Positions 49,030-56,518 of a stretch of 64,000 nt of DNA are shown here, one piece after another. The stretch covers positions 1 to 64,000 of the forward strand of contig CAWHBN010000014.1 of assembly GCA_963827705.1 (NCBI GenBank), given 5' to 3'. This stretch comes from JACDAN01 sp963827705. Lineage in GTDB: Bacteria; Actinomycetota; Thermoleophilia; Gaiellales; Gaiellaceae. The first letter of the stretch is position 1, and every line of letters begins with the position of its first letter. Below the pieces are notes generated by a model, which was given only the letters and a program-made list of their open reading frames with translations, had not been told where the DNA came from and did no database searches. Made by a program: the position numbers and the translations under genes.

Positions 49030-49160
49030 GAGCTCGCCGAGGGCTTGATGCGGCAAGACGTTCCCTCGGACGGCGTACGAGGGCAAACAGAATGCGGGTT
49101 GGCGCACCAGCATTGACAGGCGTCCCGATGCTCCTGATCGTGGGACTTCGTCGCGGCCAT
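49026..49160 (-). CDS. Cys-rich small protein (44 aa)
   Basis: A 44-residue ORF with an excellent ribosome binding site (gaaggaggaaagac directly before ATG 49160). It has five Cys (15, 17, 19, 26, 36) and His at 7, 11 and 23: 'HDQEHRDACQCWCANPHSVC'. The spacing C-x-C-x-C is metallothionein-like, so metal binding or redox is likely. Hydrophilic, with no signal peptide. It is convergent with the AHSA1-like gene, whose end it overlaps by 4 bases. No homologue recognised. Confidence 0.55.
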   Translation of the reverse strand: MAATKSHDQEHRDACQCWCANPHSVCPRTPSEGTSCRIKPSASS

Positions 49161-49323
49161 GTCTTTCCTCCTTCTCGTGGATCGTCTGGTCCTGACGGTA
49201 GGAGAGGCCCGCGCGCCTGTCGTTCGCGCGCGTGACAGAGGAACTGTCGCGCTCGCGACTCTTCGACCTCGATCGGCCGGCCCAAGAAGCCGCGGGCCAA
49301 CGCACTCGCTCTCCTGCCGGCCG

Positions 49324-49716
49324 TTACCCGTCAGCCGTGAATCGGTTGAACCCCGCATGGAGCTCATGCACGACGAGAGGCGCATCTCCCAGCAGCCGTG
49401 CCTTGCCGCGAATTTGCTCGAGCGCTGCCTCACTCGCCCTCCCGTAGACGTCGACGTTCATGAGCGTCAGCAAGTCGGCGAACCTCCGGAAGACAGGCCC
49501 GGCCACCGTCAAGTGGCGCTCCAGCGACGCCGAGTCGGGATGGATCTGGACGACGGTCATCAGCGTGCCCGCCTCGTCGAAGTAGATCTCGTACGCGAGC
49601 GGCTCGGCCTCGTTCGCCTCGACGAACGCGACCAGCTCTTCGACCCCTGCCTTCACCTCTCCGAGCTTTCCTGCTCGGATCTCGGAGCTGTCGACGACGA
49701 GGATCGGGCCTGACAT
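49324..49716 (-). CDS. Hypothetical protein, ABM/dimeric-barrel-like
   Basis: A 130-residue soluble protein. 'VDSSEIRAGKLGEVKAGVEE', 'FVEANEAEPLAYEIYFDEAG' and 'TVVQIHPDSASLERHLTVAG' resemble the antibiotic-biosynthesis monooxygenase-type dimeric alpha/beta barrel in layout. No catalytic residues identified. Starts ATG 49716 behind aggaggggacg. Confidence 0.7.
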   Translation of the reverse strand: MSGPILVVDSSEIRAGKLGEVKAGVEELVAFVEANEAEPLAYEIYFDEAGTLMTVVQIHPDSASLERHLTVAGPVFRRFADLLTLMNVDVYGRASEAALEQIRGKARLLGDAPLVVHELHAGFNRFTADG

Positions 49717-49895
49717 CGTCCCCTCCTCCCTGGGCCGTACCGCGCTCTGAGCCTATCGCCTGCGGTCCGCGTTGCGCGGCTTCGCCTCGGGCTCTTCGCG
49801 GCTGTGTGACGAGGTTGACAGTGCCTTCGTCGCGCGCTTGGCAGACAAGCCGCGAGCGGATCCCTAGCGTCAAGGCCATGAAAGGAGGGACGACA

Positions 49896-50114
49896 ATGAG
49901 ACACAGGAAGCGACTCACGATCACGGTTCTCGCGGGCGCGTTCGCAGTCGCCGCGCTCGCAACTCCGACGGCACAGGCGATGCCGCCGGATCTGCCCGGC
50001 GACCAGGTGCGGGCACTGCACGAGGCGAAAGCGAAGAGCGTTCGCCCGGCCAAGGTGAAGACGATCCGGCGGGTGAGCTTGCCCAGGCAGCCGATTCGCG
50101 AATATGAGCCCTAG
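49896..50114 (+). CDS. Short secreted basic peptide (72 aa)
   Basis: A 72-residue precursor with a signal peptide (MRHRKRLTITVLAGAFAVAA, cleavage near AQA) and a mature part rich in Lys, Arg and Pro ('EAKAKSVRPAKVKTIRRVSL', end 'PRQPIREYEP'). A clear Shine-Dalgarno (aaaggagggacgaca) precedes ATG 49896. Followed by a strong hairpin terminator, so it is its own short transcript. Function unknown. Confidence 0.65.
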   Translation: MRHRKRLTITVLAGAFAVAALATPTAQAMPPDLPGDQVRALHEAKAKSVRPAKVKTIRRVSLPRQPIREYEP

Positions 50115-50122
50115 AGAGAGGA

Positions 50123-50162
50123 CCTGAAGCCGCCCGAGCCGCACTGCCCGGGTGGCTTCAGG
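50123..50162 (+). terminator. Hairpin terminator after the secreted-peptide gene
   Basis: 14-bp stem 50123-50136 / 50149-50162 (cctgaagccgcccg pairs with cgggtggcttcagg, one G-T wobble) followed by ttgtgg. Confidence 0.7.
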
Positions 50163-50215
50163 TTGTGGGTCGATTTCGCGCGACGAAGGCCGACGCCCGC
50201 CACTATCGTCTCCAC

Positions 50216-50596
50216 GTGGCCGAGCTCGAGGCGATCGGGATCACGACCGCCAACCAGGCCGCGTCCCTCCGCTTCTACGGCCTGCTCGGGGTCGAGGTCC
50301 CGGAGCCCGGTGAGGACCACGTTGAGGCGCCGGTGCGCGGCGGGCTGCAGCTGATGTGGGACACGGAGGAACTGATCAGGCAGATCGAGCCCGACTTGCC
50401 GAGCCCGGTTCGTCAGAGGATCGTGCTGGCCTTCCGTTGTGTGGATCCCGCCGACGTCGACGCGACATACGCGCGTGTCATCGACGCCGGGTTCGAGAGC
50501 AAGGCAGAGCCCTGGGATGCGTTTTGGGGCCAGCGCTTCGCATACCTGCGCGACCCGGACGGGAACACGGTCGCGCTGTTCGCGCCGCTCGGATAA
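50216..50596 (+). CDS. VOC family protein
   Basis: A 126-residue VOC-fold protein: 'LEAIGITTANQAASLRFYGL', 'GGLQLMWDTEELIRQIEPDL', 'FRCVDPADVDATYARVIDAG' and 'GQRFAYLRDPDGNTVALFAP'. Possible metal-binding residues of the glyoxalase fold are only partly retained. GTG 50216 is chosen because it gives the standard N-terminus; a start at GTG 50165 would lie at the edge of the preceding terminator. Confidence 0.8.
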   Translation: MAELEAIGITTANQAASLRFYGLLGVEVPEPGEDHVEAPVRGGLQLMWDTEELIRQIEPDLPSPVRQRIVLAFRCVDPADVDATYARVIDAGFESKAEPWDAFWGQRFAYLRDPDGNTVALFAPLG

Positions 50597-50620
50597 GCCC
50601 TGCTGTAAGCCCGAGGGTCC

Positions 50621-50971
50621 TCAGTCCGCCTCGGCCATCGACCGCGGCGCAAGCACCTTCTCGAAGCGGACGTTGCCCGCGGGAACCATCCAGGTCATCA
50701 CCTCGAACGCGAGGCGGCCCGCCCGCACCGCCGGGTCCTCGTTACTCAGCCGACGCGCCGTCTCGCGGTCGCACGTCCAGATCGAGACGCCGCGCAGGCG
50801 CTCGTCGTCCTGGTCGACGAGCGGCCCTCCGGCGATGAGGTAGCCGCGGTCGCGCAGCTCGGCTCGGTAGGCGAGGTGCCGATCCTGGAGCTCGGCCGCC
50901 TCCTCGTCCGTGAGCTCCGGTGCATCGGGCCGGAGCACGAGCAGCACGAGCGTGTGCCGGTCGAACTGCAT
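50621..50971 (-). CDS. YciI-like protein
   Basis: A 116-residue protein of the YciI/YCII dimeric-barrel type: 'HTLVLLVLRPDAPELTDEEA' at the N-terminus, 'HLAYRAELRDRGYLIAGGPL', then 'VSIWTCDRETARRLSNEDPA' and 'VMTWMVPAGNVRFE'. YciI-related proteins are of uncertain function (possible dehydrochlorinase-like chemistry). Start ATG 50971. Confidence 0.8.
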   Translation of the reverse strand: MQFDRHTLVLLVLRPDAPELTDEEAAELQDRHLAYRAELRDRGYLIAGGPLVDQDDERLRGVSIWTCDRETARRLSNEDPAVRAGRLAFEVMTWMVPAGNVRFEKVLAPRSMAEAD

Positions 50972-51127
50972 GCGGCGAATTAGACCAGGCTCTCGTTAGA
51001 GCGCGACCGCTTGCTCAGCGATCTGCCGCAAGCTGCCCCTCCCGTCAAGGGATATCGCCAGCTCACATTGAGCGCATCGCAGCCGTCTCTAGACTGAAGC
51101 GCCACCGACACGTTGGAGGTGATAGCG

Positions 51128-51433
51128 GTGGCCGCAGGAGCTTTCCAGGAAGTACTCGAACCATCCGAGCGCGTCATGGTCGCGCTTCCGCCTTGCAAGA
51201 GCACGGGGGCTGTCAAGTACGACCGCGTCTTCCTGTCACTGGCGAGTGATTTCGAGGGGGCCCGCGTACGGCTTGCCATCGGCAAGCCTGGCGCCTGGAC
51301 CGTCGAAGACAACCTCGTCGTGCCTCCGGGCAGGAGCGTCGTCCGGGAGCTCAAGCCGGGCGATGAGGTGGCCTCGATCATCCATCAGCAGGGCCAAGCG
51401 GTCGCAATCCTCATCGAGTACCAAGGGCTTTAA
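51128..51433 (+). CDS. Hypothetical protein
   Basis: A 101-residue soluble protein, beta-rich: 'FQEVLEPSERVMVALPPCKS', 'YDRVFLSLASDFEGARVRLA', 'VEDNLVVPPGRSVVRELKPG' and 'QGQAVAILIEYQGL'. GTG 51128 is preceded by ttggaggtgatagcg, a good ribosome binding site. No family recognised. The region 51434-51679 after it shows no convincing gene. Confidence 0.6.
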   Translation: MAAGAFQEVLEPSERVMVALPPCKSTGAVKYDRVFLSLASDFEGARVRLAIGKPGAWTVEDNLVVPPGRSVVRELKPGDEVASIIHQQGQAVAILIEYQGL

Positions 51434-51679
51434 GGACCCTTTCAGCGTCCGGTCAGAGACGAGTTCGTGGCGCTAGTGGCCGAACCGGGCAGGTCCTCTG
51501 CAACAAGCGCAGGCGGCCGATCCGCGTCGTCATCACGGACACCAAGACGTGCAGCGTCGCGCAACGGTTAGGGGCGACGTACTCCGCAGAAGCCGCAGGC
51601 ACCGCATTGCCGCAGCTGCAACTCCGAAGCACCCCGCCCCACCGACGTAACGGGGAACCCCGCCGATTAGTTGCGCGGG

Positions 51680-51853
51680 TTAGAACAAGCGCCAAGGACG
51701 CCTGTCGCCAAACTCGCGATCAGCGCACTCTGGGCAGTACACAGCGACTTCCTCGTTGCCTTTGTCCTCCACCACCGAAATGAGATAGGCACGCCAGCGG
51801 AGTGCCTCTTCGACCGTCGCCGGCTGTGTCGCGCATTCCTCGCAGTTGAGCAT
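51680..51853 (-). CDS. Small zinc-ribbon protein (57 aa)
   Basis: A 57-residue protein with Cys-x2-Cys near each end: 'MLNCEECATQP' and 'VAVYCPECADREFGDRRPWR', a typical small zinc-ribbon arrangement spaced by ~40 residues. It could be a nucleic-acid or protein-binding adaptor. ATG 51853 follows ggggtgg; an in-frame ATG at 51865 is the alternative. Confidence 0.6.
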   Translation of the reverse strand: MLNCEECATQPATVEEALRWRAYLISVVEDKGNEEVAVYCPECADREFGDRRPWRLF

Positions 51854-52056
51854 TGGCCACCCCATTCCTCAATCCGAGAACGAGGGAAGGGTTCACGCAG
51901 TTACGGCCGAGCTGAAGTGGTACGCCGTCCTCCGTTCCGGGACCGGAGGCTGTGACCGGACGACCACCCTGAGCAGGTCTCAGCGCCGATGTTGAAACCG
52001 CTGTAGCCACAGACCGCGTTTTCGTAGCCACAGGCTGCTCGCACGTCTGGGCCTGG

Positions 52057-52090
52057 CACGAAAAAACCCCGCCGTAGCGGGGCTTTCGTG
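52057..52090 (-). terminator. Terminator of tRNA-Val
   Basis: ccccgc (52067-52072) / gcgggg (52077-52082) flanked by cacgaaaa...tttcgtg, which also pairs. In the minus direction it is followed by a six-T run. It is a textbook intrinsic terminator for the tRNA just upstream. Confidence 0.85.
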
Positions 52091-52093
52091 AGG

Positions 52094-52166
52094 TGGGCGG
52101 TACTGGGCTCGAACCAGTGACCCCCAGCTTGTCGAGCTGGTGCTCTCCCAACTGAGCTAACCGCCC
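52094..52166 (-). tRNA. tRNA-Val (GAC)
   Basis: 73-nt tRNA on the minus strand. Acceptor GGGCGGT pairs with ACCGCCC. D-arm GCTC...GAGC, anticodon arm CCAGC-TCGACAA-GCTGG with anticodon GAC, and T-arm ACTGG-TTCGAGC-CCAGT. Discriminator A; the CCA end is only partly encoded (next bases CC). Decodes GUC valine codons, common in this high-GC genome. Confidence 0.95.
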
Positions 52167-52190
52167 CGGGGGTTTCCAGTTTAGCCGGGC

Positions 52191-52340
52191 TCAGTAGCGG
52201 CTGTAGCCGTCGTCCTCGGTCGTCGTGCCGTTGGTCGTCGTGCCCGCACCGCCTCCTCCGCTGCCGTCGTCCGAGCCGCACCCGGCCAGCGCGAGCGCGA
52301 GGCCGGCCGCGAAGACTGCGAGCAGCTTCAGCACCTTCAT
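52191..52340 (-). CDS. Small lipoprotein (49 aa)
   Basis: A 49-residue precursor MKVLKLLAVFAAGLALALAG with lipobox LALAGC (Cys21 lipidated), leaving a 29-residue mature peptide of Gly, Ser, Thr and Asp ('GSDDGSGGGGAGTTTNGTTT'). It would be a tiny membrane-anchored lipoprotein. It lies 25 bases upstream of the tRNA on the same strand. The composition resembles lipoprotein linkers without a domain; function unknown. Confidence 0.6.
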   Translation of the reverse strand: MKVLKLLAVFAAGLALALAGCGSDDGSGGGGAGTTTNGTTTEDDGYSRY

Positions 52341-52390
52341 CGTCGGTCTTACCGCGAAGGACGCTGTTCGGATTCAGCACCGGTGACTCG

Positions 52391-52425
52391 CCGACGCTCG
52401 GTACTCCGAGGAGTCCGAGCGTCGG
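52391..52425. terminator. Hairpin terminator
   Basis: 11-bp stem ccgacgctcgg (52391-52401) / ccgagcgtcgg (52415-52425) whose loop has a further 5-bp pairing (actcc/ggagt). It lies between the stop at 52457 and the lipoprotein gene, so on the minus strand it ends the upstream gene. Confidence 0.65.
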
Positions 52426-52456
52426 CTTCAAGCTCTGAGCGGCGCGGCCCGCCTTG

Positions 52457-52864
52457 CTAGGCGGTTGACTTGGTCTTGCGGCGCCGCTGCGTCTGGCCGG
52501 AGCTGCTTCTACGAGTCGGCTTCCGTCTTGCGCTCTGGGTTCGCCCACTGCTCTGGGTTCGCCCACTGTTGCCTGAGGTGCTCTGCTCCGTGCCGGTGAC
52601 CTCTTTCACGCGGCCGAACAGATCGGCATCCGGTAGATCGGTGGCGCGGTCCTTCGCCCGGCTCATCAGCTTCCTCGTTCGACGCGCAAACGCTGAGCTG
52701 CTGGTCGCCAACGCATACACACCCGCCCCCGCCGCCGGGAGGATCAACCACTTCGCGCCGCCACTGGCCTTCCTTGCGCCTCGTCCCTGGGCGGCGTCCA
52801 CGACGTCGGCGAATCGCTCCGCGAAGTCGATCAGACCTTCAGACATCTTCTTGGCCTCTGCCAT
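52457..52864 (-). CDS. Small hypothetical protein with basic low-complexity tail
   Basis: A 135-residue protein. N-terminal helix 'KMSEGLIDFAERFADVVDAA', a hydrophobic stretch 'WLILPAAGAGVYALAT' that may be one membrane segment, then a Ser/Arg/Gln-rich tail with a 'SSGRTQ' repeat, encoded by two direct DNA repeats of ctctgggttcgcccactg near 52535-52570. A Shine-Dalgarno (gaggaggagtgag) precedes ATG 52864. No family recognised; the basic tail could bind nucleic acid. Confidence 0.6.
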   Translation of the reverse strand: MAEAKKMSEGLIDFAERFADVVDAAQGRGARKASGGAKWLILPAAGAGVYALATSSSAFARRTRKLMSRAKDRATDLPDADLFGRVKEVTGTEQSTSGNSGRTQSSGRTQSARRKPTRRSSSGQTQRRRKTKSTA

Positions 52865-52884
52865 CTCACTCCTCCTCTAGAAAG

Positions 52885-52899
52885 TTCCCATTTTGGGAA
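52885..52899. promoter_or_regulatory. Inverted repeat between divergent genes
   Basis: ttccca-ttt-tgggaa (52885-52899) lies 21 bp upstream of the minus-strand ATG at 52864 and in the promoter region shared with the gene at 53028. It is a candidate operator in an AT-richer gap. Confidence 0.35.
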
Positions 52900-53027
52900 T
52901 ACCTTCCCGGCGACAGAGACCGCGAAACACTGCTGGATCTTGCAGCCCACCCGCGAGGTTTGAGCACGCTCCGGAAGGGAACCAGCTTGTTAGGAATTTG
53001 CATGTTTTCATCCGAAGGGAGCTGTCG

Positions 53028-53921
53028 ATGTTTGAGCGAACGCGAACTGGTTTACGGGAGATGCCATCGAATGCCGCCTGGCTTCTTGGCCGGGCGCTGC
53101 AGCCGGCTGAGGACGTTGCCGCCGGCGCGCGCGACCAGGGGCGGAGGGTGACGGCAGCCGTCGTCGACGCCGCGCCGGTCGGCGACTCCGTCGAGATCCG
53201 CGCGAGACGCGCGCGCGACGCCGCGGAGCGTGCCCGGGAGGCCGAGGAGCGGGCAGTCGAGGCCGCGCGGGAGTCCAAGGCACGCGCCGATCGCGCGCGC
53301 GAGGTGAGTGAGCGCGGTCAGGCTCGCATCAAGGACGTGGAGCGCGAGACGGGCCGGGAGGTCAAACAGCGTGTCGCCGAGGCGGAGAAGGCCGCCGCGG
53401 AGTTCGTCAGGCGCGAGCGCCAGGAAGCCGAGGCGGACGCCGAAGACCAGCGACAGGAGGTCGAGGAAGAGGTCGACGACGAGATCGCGGAAGCCGAAGC
53501 CGAAGCCGAGGCGTCCCAGCAGCGAGCGGAGGAGCTCGTCGAGGACGCAGCCGAGGCGCTGGCGGAGTCAAGACGGCTGGCAGACGACGCCGCCGAGGCC
53601 GCGCGCTCAGCCGCGCAGGAAGCGAACCGCCAGGCCCAGCAGCTCCAGGACGAGGCGAAGCAGAGAGCGAGCGACGCCGAAGCCCGCGTGAAGGAGGCCG
53701 AAGATCTGCGCCAACGTGCAGCAGCAATCGCCAAGGACACCGCGCGCGAGCTCGATCGGGAGACGACGAACGGCGGTCTGGATGCCTACAAGAAGCCGGA
53801 GCTCGTCGAGCTCGCGGCCACCATCGGGATCGAAAACCGGTCGAGCATGACGAAGGAGGAGCTCGTCGACGCCATTACGAAGGCCGCTGGTCGGCGGGCG
53901 AGACAAGGAGCGAGGTCATGA
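53028..53921 (+). CDS. Long coiled-coil protein with C-terminal Rho_N-like motif
   Basis: A 297-residue protein, mostly a continuous Ala/Glu/Arg coiled coil from ~residue 50 to 240 ('RDAAERAREAEERAVEAARE', 'AEAEAEASQQRAEELVEDAA'), then a C-terminal ~40-residue Rho_N/SAP-like module 'YKKPELVELAATIGIENRSS' with 'MTKEELVDAITKA', a motif found in Rho N-termini and other nucleic-acid-binding proteins. ATG 53028 follows gaagggagctgtcg. It may be a structural or nucleoid-associated protein. Four bases overlap with the next gene. Confidence 0.7.
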   Translation: MFERTRTGLREMPSNAAWLLGRALQPAEDVAAGARDQGRRVTAAVVDAAPVGDSVEIRARRARDAAERAREAEERAVEAARESKARADRAREVSERGQARIKDVERETGREVKQRVAEAEKAAAEFVRRERQEAEADAEDQRQEVEEEVDDEIAEAEAEAEASQQRAEELVEDAAEALAESRRLADDAAEAARSAAQEANRQAQQLQDEAKQRASDAEARVKEAEDLRQRAAAIAKDTARELDRETTNGGLDAYKKPELVELAATIGIENRSSMTKEELVDAITKAAGRRARQGARS

Positions 53922-54115
53922 GACTTCTTCGCGCGAAGAGCGAACCTGACCGGCTTCTCGACTCGGTCGGAGATTCGTTTGCGGCTCTGGGCACCGGCGT
54001 GAACAGGAGCAAGCTCCTGAAGGCGGGCTTGATTGCCGGCGGGGTGGCCGCACTCACCGCAGCGAGCGCGGCCATCTCCTCGATCCGGCGCCGCACGGAG
54101 GGGGGCGGCTCATGA
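53918..54115 (+). CDS. Small membrane-associated protein (65 aa)
   Basis: A 65-residue protein: basic N-terminus 'MRLLRAKSEPDRLLDSVGDS', then a C-terminal hydrophobic segment 'LKAGLIAGGVAALTAASAAI' and RRR tail. ATG overlaps the previous stop (ATGA), so it is coupled to the coiled-coil gene. No function known. The gap 54116-54416 after it holds no gene that I can support. Confidence 0.6.
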   Translation: MRLLRAKSEPDRLLDSVGDSFAALGTGVNRSKLLKAGLIAGGVAALTAASAAISSIRRRTEGGGS

Positions 54116-54416
54116 GACAGCGTCGTGCCGCTCGGGGCGTCAGAACGTCGACTCCGGTCGCAATGAGCGCGGCGATTGATCCCCGCAGACGCCTCTCGGA
54201 AGGGGCCCTAGTTCAGGCCTCCGTCCGGGCGCGCCTGCTGGGCATCCCGCTCTTGCGGCTGGAAGCGACCGATCGCGCTCATGCCGGCCGCGATCACGGC
54301 GCCGTCCACGGCACTCGCTCGCGGGAAACGGCCTGGCTGAGGCAGTACGCAGCATCAACGACGGAGCAGAAGTGCTCGCCCAGGTGCGCCGGAACGGCCG
54401 ACGCTGACGTTCGGAG

Positions 54417-55271
54417 TCAGCGGCGCGTGATCACGACGCCTCCGAGGCAGAGCGCGCCGCCCAGGAACGCGAACGCCTCAGGCGACTCTCCGAGAAGCGC
54501 CCAGCCGACCAGGATCGCGATCGGCGGGACGAGGTAGGTGGTCGCGCCCATGCGGCCTGCGGTCGTCCGCGAGAGCGCGTAGGCCCACGTCAGGAAGCCG
54601 ATCGCCGTCGGGAAGACCCCGAGGTAGACCATCCAGGCGACCGAGCTCGCGTCGGCGTCGCCGACCTCGTCGGCGAGAGTCGCGGCGAACGGCAGGCAGA
54701 CGACGAGGCCGACGGTGGCCGCAAGCCAGGTGACGTGGAGCGCCGATGCCCGCGAGAGCAGCGGCTTCTGGGCGACGACCCCTCCGGCATAGAACGCCGC
54801 GGCCGCGACGCAGAGGACGGCGCCCCAGCTCGCCCCCACTCCCCGCTCCGACGTCGCGAGCCCGATGACGACCGCGCCCGCGAAGGCGACCGCACAGCCG
54901 GCGACCAGCGCGCGCGGAAATCCCTCTCTCAACAGCCAGCCCGCGAGGAGCGCGATCAGGATCGGCCCAACGTTGACGAGCATCGCCGCCGTGCCCGCAT
55001 CCACTCGTTGCTCGGCCGCGTTCAGGGCCAGGTTGTAGAGCCCGAACCAGAGGACGCCGCAGACGACGATGCCCGGCCAGTCGCGGCGACCCGGCAGCCT
55101 GCCTCGCTGAAGCAGGACGAAGACGCCGAGCAGGGCGCTTCCGACCGCGAGCCGCCCGAGGCTCAGCGCGCCCGGCGACAGGTCCTCGCCCGCCGCTCGG
55201 ATCCCGACGAAGGCGGACGCCCAGAGGACCACGGTGACGAGCGCTGCGAGGAGGGCCACGTAACGGTCCAA
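54417..55271 (-). CDS. EamA/DMT family transporter
   Basis: A 284-residue drug/metabolite transporter with ten hydrophobic helices arranged as two EamA repeats: 'LLAALVTVVLWASAFVGIRA' and 'ALNAAEQRVDAGTAAMLVNV' in the first, 'SWGAVLCVAAAAFYAGGVVA' and 'TYLVPPIAILVGWALLGESP' in the second. Probably exports a small metabolite; substrate unknown. Complete. Confidence 0.88.
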   Translation of the reverse strand: MDRYVALLAALVTVVLWASAFVGIRAAGEDLSPGALSLGRLAVGSALLGVFVLLQRGRLPGRRDWPGIVVCGVLWFGLYNLALNAAEQRVDAGTAAMLVNVGPILIALLAGWLLREGFPRALVAGCAVAFAGAVVIGLATSERGVGASWGAVLCVAAAAFYAGGVVAQKPLLSRASALHVTWLAATVGLVVCLPFAATLADEVGDADASSVAWMVYLGVFPTAIGFLTWAYALSRTTAGRMGATTYLVPPIAILVGWALLGESPEAFAFLGGALCLGGVVITRR

Positions 55272-55302
55272 CGCGCGAGCGCCGGCGTTTCGTCAGATCA
55301 GC

Positions 55303-56518
55303 TCAGAAGATCTCCGGGCACCACGGGTAGCGGTCGGCGCGGAAGAGCCCGTCTGCCCGATCGAGCGCGCCCTCCACGAGCTCCTCGACCCGGCCGGCGC
55401 GGGCAAGCTCGCCGAAGCTGAAGCCGCCGAGATAGGCGGAGCCAAGTGACTCGACCGGCATTGCGAGCTCCGCCTCTGCATCCGTCCGCTCGGCGCCTTC
55501 GAGGCCAACCCGCCAGCGGCCCGCGTTCCACGGGCAGAACTCGTCGACGAGCTCGATAACGACCGGCTCGCCCGGCTTGTAGCTCCGCGCGTTCAGCGCC
55601 GCCTCGACGTCCACGAGGCGCACCCAGAGCCCGTCCCGGTACTCGAAGCTGAGCCGGCGCGGCTCGCGGAGGAGCAGGAACAGCTCGTGGTCGAGCGGCA
55701 GCAGCTGGGCGCGAACGCGGGCCATCCAGTCGATGTCCAGCAGGTACCGCCAGATCTCGCGGGTGCCCTCCGGCGAGTCGCCGATCGCCTCGATCACGCT
55801 GGTGAAGCCGGTCGGGGTCCCGCGCACCGCCGAGAAGTGGAGCCGGTACAGCGCATACGCCGCCGGCCGGCCGTCGAGCTCCAGCAGCGCCCGCACCATC
55901 TCGCCGCCGCCCTCGCGGCCCCACTCCGGGTCGGCCAGTCGCCGATGCCGCCACCAGTCCTTCGTGCGGACGAACATCCCCGGATTGCGCTCTGCCGCCG
56001 CCCGCTGGATCGCGGAGAAGGGCTCCACGGCCTCGTCCTTCTCGAGGAAGCGGACCCTGCCGGACAGCTGGACGCTCGTCGTGGAACGCCGCGCGGTCGC
56101 GCGGGATCTCCACATTCCCGCTGAACGACGCGATCCCGTAGCCGAAGCGCCCGTAGAGCGCGTCCTCGGAGGCCCACAGATAGGCCATGGGCTCGCCGCG
56201 CTCGTGGATGTCGTCGATCTGCGCCCGCATGAGCTGCCGGAGGATCCCTCGGCGGCGATGCGTCGGCAGTACGCCCACGAGCGTGACGCCGGCCGCGCGG
56301 ATCAGTCCGCCCGGAATCCCCGTCTCGAACGGGAAGACGCCGCCGCTTCCGACCACCTCGCCGTCCTCGAACGCCGCGTGGATGCGGTCGGCCGGGATGA
56401 TCGGGCCGAACCGCGCCGTGAATTCATTGTCGGGCTCGAGGCGCCCGAAGTAGTGCATGATCGGGCGCACCACTTCGGGGAACTCCTCCGGCCGTGCCGG
56501 CCGGATCTCGATGCTCAA
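55303..56518 (-). pseudogene. Eis-like acetyltransferase, frameshifted
   Basis: N-terminal GNAT part 'VTLVGVLPTHRRRGILRQLM' and 'EPMAYLWASEDALYGRFGYG' (acetyl-CoA loop), then after 'IPRDRAAFHD' the frame changes near 56077 and continues as 'VQLSGRVRFLEKDEAVEPFS', through 'LREPRRLSFEYRDGLWVRLV' to the C-terminal sterol-carrier-like domain ('YKPGEPVVIELVDEFCPWNA') and end 'RADRYPWCPEIF'. Together these match Eis-type enhanced-intracellular-survival acetyltransferases. One extra base in cacgacgagcgtcc explains the break: decay or sequencing error. TTG 56518 overlaps the pcrA stop. Confidence 0.75.

Noticed and set aside
51434..51679. Minus-strand 80-residue frame
   Set aside because: Composition is typical of shadow frames, with no ribosome binding site and no motif.
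54116..54416. Reading frames on both strands of this gap
   Set aside because: They are Arg-rich, have no ribosome binding site and match no family; no gene is supported.
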